From CAYUQT01 sp964596165 (GTDB lineage: Bacteria > Planctomycetota > Phycisphaerae > UBA1845 > JAFGLZ01), in contig CAZQTW010000025.1 of assembly GCA_964596165.1 (NCBI GenBank), forward strand, positions 1-64,000: a stretch of DNA of 64,000 bases. Reading direction: 5' to 3'. Both the position numbers and the translations under genes were made by a program. Of this stretch, positions 35,280 through 44,698 are shown piece after piece; within the stretch, counting starts at the first letter, position 1, and every line of letters starts with the position of its first letter. A model generated the notes under the pieces. That model was not told where the DNA came from. It worked only from the letters and a program-made list of their open reading frames with translations, and ran no database searches.

Positions 35280-38200
35280 ATGAAGAGACGTCTTTGGGCG
35301 GCTGTGTTGTGTCTGTCGTTCTTCGCCGCGCCGGCCGGCGCGGACGAACTGGCGGACGCATTCGCCCATCCACCCGACTCCGCTCGACCACATACCTTCT
35401 GGCACTGGATGAACGGAAACGTCACGAAGGAAGGCATTACGGCCGACCTGGAGGCGATGCAGCAGGCGGGAATCGGCGGCGTGTTTCTGTTCGTGGTCGA
35501 GGGGAAGTTGACCGAATCGGTGCCGGTCTACATCGACAAACCGGTCCGGCACCTCACACCGGAATGGTTTGCCATGCTCCGGCACGCGGCGACCGAGTGC
35601 AAACGACTGGGCCTGGAACTGTCGCTGATGAACTGCACGGGCTGGTCCACCTCGGGCGGGCCATGGGTGCCGCCGGACAAGTCGATGATGCGCATTGCGT
35701 GGAGCGAGACGTACCTCAAGGGCCCCGGTCGCCTCGCGACGCCGCTACCCAAGCCGCCCTGTGACTACGCGAACTACCAGAACCTGACCGCGGCGCGCCC
35801 GCACATCCGCGAATCCGCGCCGCCCGATCAGCGGTTCTACCGCGACGTGGCCGTGCTGGCTTATCGTATGGACCCGTCGGCTGCCCGAACCGCCACCCTC
35901 TGGCCGCCGAAGCTCTCCTGCAGTCAGGCCGACCAGCACGCCAGGAATGCAATCGACGGCGACGGCGCGACATCCGTGGCCGTCAAGGCCAACGGATTCC
36001 TCCAACTCGATTTCGCCGAGCCGGTCACTATCCGCGGCGCTGAGTACCTGGGCGCTGGTTGCGAACTCCAGGCGGGCGACGACGGGGTCCATTGGCGCAA
36101 GATCGCCGATCTGGCCGCTCCGCGGACAGGGAACTACCCGCGAACCCTGCCCGTACCCGAGACGAAGGCCCGCTACTTCCGCCTGTTCTACCCCGGCGGC
36201 GGCTCGGCGAGCGACGTCACGCTCTCGGGCGATTCACTGGTGCAGGACTACCCACCGAAGGCATCTTTTCACGGCGTCTGGGAAGACGTGAAGACGGCCG
36301 AGGACCGTATCGGTTCACCGACGCCGGCGTGGGCCTCAGCAACGATCAAGTCGAAGGACGTGTTGAATCTCACCGATCGGCTCGGCGCCGATGGAACCCT
36401 GAACTGGGACGCATCGGAAGGCGACTGGCTAATCGTCCGGCTTGGTTGCGCACCGATCGGAAGGCTCAACGCGCCCTGCGCCCGCGAGTTTGCCGGCCTG
36501 GAGTGCGACAAACTTGACGCCGAGGCCGTCGCACATCACTTCAACCAATACGCCGGCCGCGTGGCCGACGAGTTGAAGGACCTGATCGGCTCAGGCTTCC
36601 ACGCCATTCACGTCGATTCCTGGGAGGCGGGTGACCTGAACTTCACGCCGAAGTTCGTCGAGGAGTTCCGCAGACGCCGCGGCTACGATCCGACGCCATT
36701 CCTGTTGGTCCACGGCGGCGGGCGCGTCGTCGACAGCCCGGCAATCGCCGACCGTTTCCTCTGGGACGTCCGCAGGACCATCGCCGATCTCATTGCCGAC
36801 AACCATTTCGGAACGTTCAACGAGTTATGCCACAAGCGGGGGTTGAAGTTCCAGGGCGAGATTGCCGGCGTCATGGTACAGACGACGGTCGACCAGTTGC
36901 AGGTGAAGGGTCGCTGCGACCTGCCGATGGGCGAGTTCCAGATGCCCAATTGCGTGTACGGCGACGATTGGGCCCGATCGGACTCTCGCGAGGCAGCCTC
37001 CGGGGCACACATCCACGGCCAAACGATCGCCGCGGCCGAGGCCTTCACGACATTCGATCGATGGATGACCGATCCCTACGCGTTGAAGGGCATCGGCGAC
37101 CTGGCATTGGCCATGGGCATCAATCGGCTTGTGTTTCACACGTGGGCGCTGCATCCGTGGCTCGATCGTGCGCCGGGCATGACGATGGGGCCATTCGGCG
37201 TCAACTTTGGTCGCATGAACACCTGGTGGGGCCGGCCGGCGAAGGCCTACATCGACTACCTCCGACGCTGCCAGACCATGCTCCAGCAAGGCCGCCACGT
37301 AGCCGACATCCTTTACTTCTACGGCGAGGGCGCGCCGAACATGCTGCCGGCCAGACCTCTCATCAAGCCCGCGCTGCCCGACGGATACGCCTACGACGGC
37401 TGCGACGCGGCCACGCTCCTTTCTCGAGTCGAGGTGAAGGACGGCCGATTGACCTTGCCCAACGAGATGAGCTATCGCGTTCTGGTCCTGAAAAACGATG
37501 CCCGCATGACGCCGGAGCTGCTCGCCAAGGTCCGCAACCTTGTTCGGGCCGGCGCGACCGTCATTTCTCCCAAGCCGCAGGAGTCGCCGAGCCTGAAAGA
37601 CTATCCCCGATGCGACGACCAGGTGCGCACTCTGGCAGACGAACTGTGGGGTCCAATCGACGGCAAGACCGTGACTGAACATGTGGTCGGCAGGGGTCGC
37701 ATCGTCTGGGGGCCGTCGGTTGGCGAGATCCTGAGGTCCGTGAACGTCGGCGCCGATGTCGAGATCACCTTGCGTGACGGCCAGGGTCCGATCGAATGGA
37801 TTCATCGCCGCACGCCCGACGCCGACATCTACTTTCTCTCCAACCAGCGGAACATCATCAATCACGGCGTGTCGCTCGAGATCTGGGAGCGGCGCCAAAG
37901 CGCCTTCACGGTCAACGAGCGGGAGAAGGATGCAGTCCGCTTCGATGCCGCTTTTCGTGTCTCCGGCCGACAGCCGGAGCTGTGGGACGCGGTCACCGGC
38001 ACGCGGCGCGATCTGCCGGAGTTCCGCGTCGAGAATGGCCGGACCATCGTACCGCTGTCGCTGCCGCCCTCGGGTAGTTGTTTCATTGTCTTCCGTCGCG
38101 CTCTGTCGAGCCAACCGAGATCGTCCTCCGGCAAGAACTGGCCCGAGTTGAAGACGTCCGCACAAATCGAGGGCCCATGGACCGTCGCCTTCGATCCAAA

Positions 38201-38654
38201 GTGGGGCGGCCCGGGCCAAGTCACCTTCGACAAGCTTGATGATTGGACCCAACGCGCCGAGCCGGGCATCAGGTTCTATTCCGGCCGGGCCACATACAAG
38301 AAGACCTTCGAGGCGGCGGAATCGTTCCGAGCGCTCGGACACCGTGCATACTTGGATCTGGGCACGCTGCGCAGCTTGGCCGAGGTTCGCCTCAATGGCC
38401 ACGACCTTGGCGTCCTCTGGTGCCCACCATGGAAGGTTGAGGTGACGGGCCTGTTGAAGCCGGCGGGCAACGTCCTGGAGATCGACCTCATCAACGTCTG
38501 GGCGAACCGGATCATCGGCGACGTGGCCCTGCCGCCGGACAAGCGTGTCACCTGGACCTCGCTCAGCGACACGATCGTGGCCCTGAAGCCCGACAGCCGT
38601 CTCGTGCCGGCCGGCCTCCGCGGCCCGGTGACGTTGCAAGTTGAGGTCCCGTAG
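35280..38654 (+). CDS. Glycoside hydrolase family 106-like (alpha-L-rhamnosidase-like), secreted
   Basis: Large secreted glycosidase, 1124 aa. Signal peptide WAAVLCLSFFAAPAGA. The N-terminal region carries the family pattern HTFWHWMNGNVTKEGITADLEAM, MQQAGIGGVFLF, LELSLMNCTGWSTSGGPWV. The long body includes a likely jelly-roll near 200-330 (discoidin-like wording, weak) and a beta-sandwich ending near 1000-1124 (WTVAFDPKWGG, IRFYSGRATYKKTF). GH106 enzymes act on alpha-L-rhamnose in plant or algal polysaccharides. The ATG at 35280 has AGGAAGAG upstream; the in-frame ATG at 35247 has none. Confidence 0.85.
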   Translation: MKRRLWAAVLCLSFFAAPAGADELADAFAHPPDSARPHTFWHWMNGNVTKEGITADLEAMQQAGIGGVFLFVVEGKLTESVPVYIDKPVRHLTPEWFAMLRHAATECKRLGLELSLMNCTGWSTSGGPWVPPDKSMMRIAWSETYLKGPGRLATPLPKPPCDYANYQNLTAARPHIRESAPPDQRFYRDVAVLAYRMDPSAARTATLWPPKLSCSQADQHARNAIDGDGATSVAVKANGFLQLDFAEPVTIRGAEYLGAGCELQAGDDGVHWRKIADLAAPRTGNYPRTLPVPETKARYFRLFYPGGGSASDVTLSGDSLVQDYPPKASFHGVWEDVKTAEDRIGSPTPAWASATIKSKDVLNLTDRLGADGTLNWDASEGDWLIVRLGCAPIGRLNAPCAREFAGLECDKLDAEAVAHHFNQYAGRVADELKDLIGSGFHAIHVDSWEAGDLNFTPKFVEEFRRRRGYDPTPFLLVHGGGRVVDSPAIADRFLWDVRRTIADLIADNHFGTFNELCHKRGLKFQGEIAGVMVQTTVDQLQVKGRCDLPMGEFQMPNCVYGDDWARSDSREAASGAHIHGQTIAAAEAFTTFDRWMTDPYALKGIGDLALAMGINRLVFHTWALHPWLDRAPGMTMGPFGVNFGRMNTWWGRPAKAYIDYLRRCQTMLQQGRHVADILYFYGEGAPNMLPARPLIKPALPDGYAYDGCDAATLLSRVEVKDGRLTLPNEMSYRVLVLKNDARMTPELLAKVRNLVRAGATVISPKPQESPSLKDYPRCDDQVRTLADELWGPIDGKTVTEHVVGRGRIVWGPSVGEILRSVNVGADVEITLRDGQGPIEWIHRRTPDADIYFLSNQRNIINHGVSLEIWERRQSAFTVNEREKDAVRFDAAFRVSGRQPELWDAVTGTRRDLPEFRVENGRTIVPLSLPPSGSCFIVFRRALSSQPRSSSGKNWPELKTSAQIEGPWTVAFDPKWGGPGQVTFDKLDDWTQRAEPGIRFYSGRATYKKTFEAAESFRALGHRAYLDLGTLRSLAEVRLNGHDLGVLWCPPWKVEVTGLLKPAGNVLEIDLINVWANRIIGDVALPPDKRVTWTSLSDTIVALKPDSRLVPAGLRGPVTLQVEVP

Positions 38655-38683
38655 GCCGCTATCTAGAGGACGCGGTGCTGCCG

Positions 38684-38719
38684 CCGAACCGGGCTGTCCA
38701 CAGCCCGGCCTGGTCGGCG
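38684..38719. repeat. CCGGGCTG hairpin repeat
   Basis: CCGGGCTG-TCCA-CAGCCCGG, an 8-bp stem, in a 36-base context that matches the reverse complement of 63145-63180 in about 34 positions. Possible terminator of the GH106-like gene and member of a dispersed family. Confidence 0.7.
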
Positions 38720-39106
38720 TGATGTCACGTCGGTTCGGCATGTGAGGGCTCGTTTCCACCTGCTCCGAAACTCGCCTGTAGAAGCAACATCCTGTCGCCT
38801 TCAACACGACGAGACGCCGCGTCTACGTTTGGTCCTCTACGGCCGAGCCGGAGCCTCACAAACAACTGCCTCAGAATTCTCACCGCCCCTTGGCCGCCCC
38901 GCTCTCAGCTTTACACCCACGGACGGACCGGCGAGAAATAGGGATCCGGAATCGAGATGCCCGACCACTTGTGTTCGGCCTTGCGAAAGGTGCTGCGACA
39001 TTCGATTGATCGTCCTCGAGTAGGTAGTTGGCATCAGGCCTGCGGGCAGCGAGAATGCCGGCGGGGGCCCGCAGGTTGGACTGACGTGAATCGAAACGAA
39101 GTCACG
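38720..39106. other. Intergenic region
   Basis: About 390 bases before the beta-helix gene; beyond the hairpin repeat at its left edge no gene, strong promoter or long repeat was seen. Confidence 0.45.
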
Positions 39107-40618
39107 ATGCCGCTGAGCCGCCGACAGTTCGTTCAGGGATTGGGAGTCGTCGCCGCCTGCGCGAAGACCGCGAGGGTGCGCCGTGCGGTGGCCGCCGAGC
39201 CGTCGGCGGTTCACGGAAGAACCTATCACATCGATCCGATAGGGGGAAACGATGCCAACGACGGATTGGCACCGTCCCGGCCGTTCAAGACGTATGCCGG
39301 TCGCCAGTTCAGGGGCGGCGACACCGTGCTCTTCAAGCGCGGCAGCATTATCCGCGACGTACTGGATGCGCGCAGCGGCGACGAGAAGGCGCCGATCGTC
39401 TACGGCGCATATGGTGAAGGCCCGAAGCCTGCCTTTCTGGGGTCCATGGCGGTGGGCGCATCGGACAAATGGGTCGAGGAGCGGCCGTCGGTCTGGCGTT
39501 GCACGCAGACGATCCCGAGCGAGGTCTGCAATCTGGTCTTTAACGGCGGCCAGTGCTGCGGCGTTCTGCGCTGGACACTCGATGATTTGCGCCGGCCGGG
39601 AGAATGGCACTATACCGGCTTCGGCAGGCAGCACCAGGGAGGCGACCGTCTCTATCTCTGTTCGCCGATCAATCCCGGGCGGGCCTACGCGGATATCGAG
39701 TGCGTGCTCTGGGGTCGGCGGCGGCTGGTCGGCGGCCGGAGCCACATTGTGCTTGAGAACCTCAGCTTCCGGAACTCCGGCGTGCACGGCTACCAGGAAT
39801 CTCACGCGCGGCAGGTGGTCATCCGCAACTGCGAGTTCCGCTTCATCGGCGGCGCCGTCTGGCACCGCGAGCGCCGCATGCGTTTCGGCAACGGCGTCGA
39901 GCTCTGGGATGGCGCCGGCGACGTTACGGTCGAGGGCTGCCTCTTCGACAACATCTACGACTCCGGCGTGACGCACCAGGGCGGCGAGACACGGAACATC
40001 CCCGAACGACTCTTCTTCCGCGACAACCTGTTCATCGACTGTGGCCTCGTGGCCTACGAATGCCGCGAGCCCGCGCGGGAGGTCTACTTCGAGCACAACA
40101 CCTGCCTCAATGCCGGCGGCGGCTTCAGCATGCAAGGGGAAGAACCGCCGCGCCGGTCCGATCCCTACCCGCAGCCCGTGGGATACCATGTGTGGGCCTA
40201 CATGATCGACCCCGGTACGCTGCCCGGTCAGGTCTACGTTCGCCACAACGTGTTCTGCGAGGGTTATGGCGCGGCAGTCTGCTTGATCGCTGATCCCGCC
40301 GACGAACGGAAGTTCATCCTTGACCACAACGCGTACTGGCAGACCAAGGGGAAACTGCTCATCCATCACGGCAAGGGCGTTAAGAGCTGGGCGGAGGCGA
40401 TAAAGGCCTGGCAGACAACCGGAGGCCCGCTCATCGACTGGGGTGGCCGATCCTACGCGCCGTCGGAGTTCGCTCGCTATCAGGCGGCCTCCGGGCAGGA
40501 CCGGCATAGCCGGATCGCCAAACCGCTGTTCGTCGATGCGCCGAACGGAGACTTTCGTCAGCGCGCCGAATCGCCCTGCCGGGAAATGGGGATGCGGGCC
40601 GACGTCAGGAGGAAATGA
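39107..40618 (+). CDS. Tat-exported right-handed beta-helix protein
   Basis: 503 aa. Twin-arginine start SRRQFVQGLGVVAACA. The sequence is a typical right-handed parallel beta-helix of the pectate-lyase/inverting-glycosidase shape: GGNDANDGLAPSRPFKTY at the start (a calcium-rich turn), then repeating short strands such as NLSFRNSGVHGYQ, VVIRNCEFRFIGG, VTVEGCLFDNIYDSG, VYFEHNTCLNAGGG and HNVFCEGYG. Such folds hydrolyse or bind polysaccharides. No single catalytic family is clear. Confidence 0.82.
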   Translation: MPLSRRQFVQGLGVVAACAKTARVRRAVAAEPSAVHGRTYHIDPIGGNDANDGLAPSRPFKTYAGRQFRGGDTVLFKRGSIIRDVLDARSGDEKAPIVYGAYGEGPKPAFLGSMAVGASDKWVEERPSVWRCTQTIPSEVCNLVFNGGQCCGVLRWTLDDLRRPGEWHYTGFGRQHQGGDRLYLCSPINPGRAYADIECVLWGRRRLVGGRSHIVLENLSFRNSGVHGYQESHARQVVIRNCEFRFIGGAVWHRERRMRFGNGVELWDGAGDVTVEGCLFDNIYDSGVTHQGGETRNIPERLFFRDNLFIDCGLVAYECREPAREVYFEHNTCLNAGGGFSMQGEEPPRRSDPYPQPVGYHVWAYMIDPGTLPGQVYVRHNVFCEGYGAAVCLIADPADERKFILDHNAYWQTKGKLLIHHGKGVKSWAEAIKAWQTTGGPLIDWGGRSYAPSEFARYQAASGQDRHSRIAKPLFVDAPNGDFRQRAESPCREMGMRADVRRK

Positions 40619-40706
40619 CGCTTGGCTCCGCACACGGTGGCGGAGTGTCTGGTTCGCCGCGTCCCTGTCGTCCGGTTCGCATTGTCATGGCAGCATTCGC
40701 GTTGAC

Positions 40707-42275
40707 TTATCGTTTAGGCTTTCGGTCCTTGCCTGCGGATGTGGCCTCCGATGTGAACGGGATCGGTTTGACGTTGTCGGCCAGGAGCTCGGCGACCAGC
40801 GGGTCCTTGTGGTCCCGGCCAAACCGCGCCAGCAGCTCTCGGTGCGAAAGGAGGATCGGGCGATAGTTCGGGTCCGCGGCCAGATCGTTCATCTCCCCGG
40901 GGTCGGCCTGCAGATCCACCAGCGACTCTCGCCGGGTGCCGCGACTGTAGAGGCAGTACTTGTATCGCTCCGTTCGGACCATCCGGCCCTCCATGGTCGG
41001 CCTCAGGCCGTCCACTTCGCCGGTCTGCGACATGTCATTCCCTGCCACCACGTGATCGCGCCACGCACCGACGGGTTGCCCGAGGGCGAGAGGCCACAGG
41101 CTCAGGCCGGGCAGTCTGCGGGGCACGTCCAAGCCGGCAGCGGTGAGCAGTGTCGGCAGGACATCGATGCCGGTGTTCGCGAGTCTGTCACTGGTTCCCA
41201 CGGCCGTCTTACCCTTCCAGGCGATGACCAGCGGCACGCGTACCGACTCCTCGTAGAAGACGGTTTTCTGATTGAATCCGTGGGCCCCCGCACATTCCCC
41301 GTGGTCGCTGGTGAAGAGGATCACCGTGTTGTCCTCCAGGCCCGCTTTCCGCAACGCGTCGAGGACCTTGCCCATCTCCGCATCGACCTTTTCGATCATC
41401 CGGTAGTATCCCCAGCGCTGCTTGCGCCAGTCCTCGGCGGTGAAACGTCCCACCGGAAACTTGTCGCTCGCATGGTATCCTCGGCGTATGAGGGTCATGC
41501 CGTCGGGCTCGTTCTTCGGCGGGGCCAGATTGGCGGGCGCCGGAGGAAGCTGGTCCGACGGCGGCGGGGTGCCGATCTCGCCGCACGACAGCCTCTGCTT
41601 GAGCCCTGCCCCTCGCCGGGCCCATTCGCAGATGTTGTGCGGATTGAGGAAACTGACCACCAGCAGAAACGGCTTGTCGTGGCCCCGGCCAAGAAACCGG
41701 ACGGCCGCTTCCGCTGTCTTGGCGTCGTGGTCGTCCTTGGCCCGAGTGCCCAGGATCTCAAAGCCATGGACACCGGCGTCTCTCTCGTGGAAACACAGGT
41801 GCCACTTGCCGCAATAGGCGGTCTCGAAGCCGGCTTTTCGGAAATAGATTCCCATCGGGACGCATTCCCTCGGGTCCACGCCACCGGGCGGGCACTCGTT
41901 TCGCGTCACGGCCGTCTCGTGCGGATACCGGCCCGTGAACAGCGAGTGGCGCAGGGGCATGCAGAGGGGATTCGTACTGTACGCGCGCGTGAAGACCATG
42001 CCTTTGGACGCCAGGCTGTCCATGACCGGCGTACGGAGGTATTGCGTACCCATCCGGCAGCTCATCGCATCCCCGAACTGCTGGTCGGTCATGATGAGGA
42101 TGATGTTGGGTTTGTTCGCCGGTGGCGCCGCGACGGTGTTGAGGCATGCGGTCAGCGTGATCGCGATGCTCGCGAAGACAGGCCTGTATCGGCGATCCGA
42201 AAGCACTGGCGTCGTGTCGCCGTTGGAATCCCGACAGTCGCGGGCCGCCGGTGCAGAATCACATGAGCGTTTCAT
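40707..42275 (-). CDS. Secreted type I sulfatase
   Basis: 522 aa. A 30-residue N-terminal extension precedes a hydrophobic segment FASIAITLTACLNTVAA, so it is exported, perhaps with an alternative start closer to the hydrophobic segment. Then PNIILIMTDQQ (D64 as first metal ligand) and the formylglycine motif C105-M-P-L-R109, followed by SLFTGRYPHET. Later blocks FTSDHGE and YEESVRVP match choline/heparan-type sulfatases. Shares the catabolic neighbourhood with the sulfatase at 31136 but is clearly a different subfamily. Confidence 0.94.
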   Translation of the reverse strand: MKRSCDSAPAARDCRDSNGDTTPVLSDRRYRPVFASIAITLTACLNTVAAPPANKPNIILIMTDQQFGDAMSCRMGTQYLRTPVMDSLASKGMVFTRAYSTNPLCMPLRHSLFTGRYPHETAVTRNECPPGGVDPRECVPMGIYFRKAGFETAYCGKWHLCFHERDAGVHGFEILGTRAKDDHDAKTAEAAVRFLGRGHDKPFLLVVSFLNPHNICEWARRGAGLKQRLSCGEIGTPPPSDQLPPAPANLAPPKNEPDGMTLIRRGYHASDKFPVGRFTAEDWRKQRWGYYRMIEKVDAEMGKVLDALRKAGLEDNTVILFTSDHGECAGAHGFNQKTVFYEESVRVPLVIAWKGKTAVGTSDRLANTGIDVLPTLLTAAGLDVPRRLPGLSLWPLALGQPVGAWRDHVVAGNDMSQTGEVDGLRPTMEGRMVRTERYKYCLYSRGTRRESLVDLQADPGEMNDLAADPNYRPILLSHRELLARFGRDHKDPLVAELLADNVKPIPFTSEATSAGKDRKPKR

Positions 42276-43005
42276 TTCTTCAGCTCCTCATCCTCTCGAC
42301 CAGGTCTGATCGTGATCGACCGTGCCCCAGCGGCGTCACTGGAAGCCCTGAACTCCCAACGATTGCACCGCCCTCAGCCTTTCGCAGACCTCGCGTTGAG
42401 CATGCATTCTCACCTCGGCTCAGTATACGGGGACCGTCGACGAGAAGAAGCAGGGATAAGAGGATATCCTCGATACTGTTCGGTGCTCTGTTTGCATGTC
42501 CTGGAGGGACATTTGAAAGTAGCCCAGGACGTGAGTCCTGGGAAGATAGGTAACATCAAGCATTGAGTCCCGTAGGGACGATTGAACCATGCGTTCAGGC
42601 AGACGTGCGGTGCTCAGCCGTCCCTACGGGACTGGTCGGAACACAGGACACCGATGATCCCAGGACTCGCGTCCGGGGCTACCCTCGGTGGTCCCTTCGG
42701 GACCTATTCTCCGTGCCTTCTCGCACGCAATCGGAGTCCCGAACAGAATTGGGATATCCCAGTCATCCTACCGATCCCATGATCAAACGCCCCGGCGATC
42801 TCTGCCATGCGAACGCACTGTCCGCTGGGGCAAGAATCTCGAACCGGCACAATCTAATGCCGCGTCGTCGTACCTTGACACAAGCGCAGGATGATCGGAT
42901 AGTCCGGCGGTTGCAGCCGTGGACTGGAGGGGAGCGGTCGGGGTGAAACGAGGCGTTTCCAGCCAAGCTCACCATCTCGAGGGGCCATCGTTTCGAGAGT
43001 GACAC
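42276..43005. other. 730-base intergenic region with repeats
   Basis: No credible gene on either strand. It contains the palindrome array at 42480-42735. A 221-codon frame antisense to the next gene has no family match by eye and is treated as a shadow. Confidence 0.6.
42480..42735. repeat. REP-like palindrome array, element 2
   Basis: Chain of short hairpins: CCCAGGAC-GTGA-GTCCTGGG (stem of 8), GTCCC-GTA-GGGAC, GTCCCTACGGGAC, CCCAGGACTCGCGTCCGGG and GGTCCC-TTC-GGGACC. The CAGGAC and GTCCC cores recur with alternating orientation, which is the design of REP/BIME arrays. It resembles the tract at 25915-26070 in architecture. Confidence 0.75.
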
Positions 43006-43905
43006 ATGGAGACATACGCTGCCGTCCTGGTGGTGATGATGGTGACGTTTCCCGTCGGGTACGGGATCATTCGTTGGGTCCTCCGGCGGCGGGCAGTTCC
43101 CGATCATACTCGGCGGGCGCGGGCGGCCCGAAGAGCCCGGAGAATCAACGGACCGCAGCCGATTCTTGCGACCGCTGTGGTGATGCTTGGGCTTACAGTA
43201 ATAGGCTCTTTCCTGGGACAGGCCTTCAAGAATGTGCCGCCCCTTCCCTGGTGGTGGCAGCTCTACATGCCGGCGCTGGCGGGCACCTACATCCTCGGTG
43301 AGAAGTACCGGTTCAACAGATCCGTCCGACGCAGTCGCTTCTTCACCCGGCTTGAGTATGAAAACGGTCGGATCTGTCCCGACTGCCATCGATCTCTGCA
43401 GATGAACGACAACCTGGGGCAGTGCCATCTATGCCGATACGCTTGTTCCGTCGAGTCCTTGAAACAGGACTGGGCGGACGTGGAGAAGCTCCTACACATC
43501 GGCGGGCCCGCTCAACTCAGGCGCGACAGGGCGATCATCCGGCGCCGAATGATTCAGCCGTTTCACGGCTATTACTTGAATGCCTTCATGCTGGCCTCCT
43601 CGTTGATAGGCCTGACCATCGCCGTAAACGCGGCCTTGGGTTTTCGGTTTCCCTTGCGCGTCTTGCCGATCGTAGCGCTCTTGCTCGTCGTATTCGGTGG
43701 CGTGTGGCTTATGTTGCTCCTGCGGCGAGAACGGTTCCTCTACTGGCTCGAAAACCAAAACTACCTGATCTGTCCCGACTGCCACTATTCGCTCGCCGGA
43801 CATAAGGATGGTGGGCATTGCCCCGAGTGTGGGTACCGGTTCACGCCCGAATCGCTCATCGCCGACTGGGCGGATGTCAGAAACCCGCTCCTGATGCATG
43901 TCTGA
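43006..43905 (+). CDS. Membrane protein with two zinc ribbons
   Basis: 299 aa, alternating parts: a hydrophobic N-terminal helix, an Arg-rich stretch, a second hydrophobic segment (residues about 55-70), zinc ribbon 1 (CPDCHRSL...CHLC), a helical middle, two more hydrophobic segments (MLASSLIGLTIAVNA and RVLPIVALLLVVFGGVW), and zinc ribbon 2 (CPDCHYSLAG...CPECG). Each ribbon is followed by SLxxDWADV, showing an internal duplication of ribbon plus tail. Function unknown; related ribbon proteins are at 22702 and 24989. Confidence 0.7.
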   Translation: METYAAVLVVMMVTFPVGYGIIRWVLRRRAVPDHTRRARAARRARRINGPQPILATAVVMLGLTVIGSFLGQAFKNVPPLPWWWQLYMPALAGTYILGEKYRFNRSVRRSRFFTRLEYENGRICPDCHRSLQMNDNLGQCHLCRYACSVESLKQDWADVEKLLHIGGPAQLRRDRAIIRRRMIQPFHGYYLNAFMLASSLIGLTIAVNAALGFRFPLRVLPIVALLLVVFGGVWLMLLLRRERFLYWLENQNYLICPDCHYSLAGHKDGGHCPECGYRFTPESLIADWADVRNPLLMHV

Positions 43906-44059
43906 GCAGCCGGGGATGCACCATGGCCTCTCAGCAGAACGGGCTGCCGGACGTCGAGGCCCGGCGCGCGCGGACCCGGCCACGCGACGCCCTCATCCTG
44001 CCAATGGACGACAATTCGGGTTTTGTCTTGCAACTCGCGTGGCTGCTCGCCTAAGATAA

Positions 44060-44075
44060 TATCGTAATACGAATA
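44060..44075 (+). promoter_or_regulatory. Possible operator of the vapBC-like operon
   Basis: AT-rich imperfect inverted repeat TATCGTAATACGAATA, 21 bases upstream of the AbrB-type gene and just after GATAAT. AbrB-type antitoxins commonly bind such sites to control their own operon; here that is inferred from position. Confidence 0.4.
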
Positions 44076-44096
44076 GATGATCGATAGGAGAACCGT

Positions 44097-44303
44097 ATGG
44101 ATACGACGACCGTGTCAACCAAGTTCCAGGTGGTCATCCCACTCCGGGTACGCCGGGCCCTCGGGATTCGACCCGGCCAGAAGGTCCAGGTCATTCCCTA
44201 CGAAGGAAGAATCGAGGTCATCCCTCTCGAACCGATCAAGAAGACTCGCGGGTTCCTCAAGGGAATCGACACCCGTGTTGAACGCGAGGGGGATCGGATA
44301 TGA
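44097..44303 (+). CDS. AbrB/MazE/SpoVT-fold antitoxin (VapB-like)
   Basis: 68 aa. Swapped-hairpin AbrB fold: TTVSTKFQVVIPLRVRRALGIRPGQKVQVIP, the usual signature, then IEVIPLEPI and a short tail. The TAGGAGA ribosome-binding site precedes the ATG. It overlaps the PIN-domain gene by four bases (ATGA). Autoregulatory antitoxin is inferred. Confidence 0.9.
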   Translation: MDTTTVSTKFQVVIPLRVRRALGIRPGQKVQVIPYEGRIEVIPLEPIKKTRGFLKGIDTRVEREGDRI

Positions 44304-44698
44304 ACGTCGTGGACTCGTCCGGCTGGCTCGAGTTCTTCGCCGATGGGCCCAACGCCTCCTTCTTCGCGCCGCCCATTCATAAGCCCGGCGAACTCCTGGT
44401 CCCTACGGTGAGCCTCTACGAAGTCTTCAAGCGGGTCCTGCAGCAAAGAGGGGCCACGGACGCCCTGCGAGCCATCGCGGCCATGCAACAGGGTACGGTT
44501 GTTCCGCTGGACGAAAGCCTTGCCCTCAGTGCCGCCCGCTTGTCCCTCGACGCAAAGCTTCCTATGGCCGACAGCATTATGCTCGCGACGGCAAGGGCAT
44601 ATGACGCAACCCTCTGGACTCAAGACAACGACTTCGAGGGCATCGAAGGGGTCCGTCACATCGAGGCGCCCTCGTCGTGCCAGTATGGAGGCCAATAA
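44300..44698 (+). CDS. PIN-domain ribonuclease toxin (VapC-like)
   Basis: 132 aa. PIN-domain acidic residues present: D5 (VVDSSGW), E41 (SLYEVFKR), D91 (LPMADSIML) and D109/D111 (TQDNDF), with the usual helical region. Probably cleaves RNA, likely tRNA or rRNA as in other VapC. Overlaps the antitoxin by four bases and the next gene by one. Confidence 0.9.
   Translation: MNVVDSSGWLEFFADGPNASFFAPPIHKPGELLVPTVSLYEVFKRVLQQRGATDALRAIAAMQQGTVVPLDESLALSAARLSLDAKLPMADSIMLATARAYDATLWTQDNDFEGIEGVRHIEAPSSCQYGGQ

Noticed and set aside
36825..38807. 660-codon minus-strand frame antisense to the GH106-like gene
   Set aside because: No family pattern; the opposite strand encodes a well-recognised glycosidase.
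42763..43428. 221-codon minus-strand frame near the two-ribbon gene
   Set aside because: No recognisable domain; overlaps the N-terminus of the clear zinc-ribbon gene.
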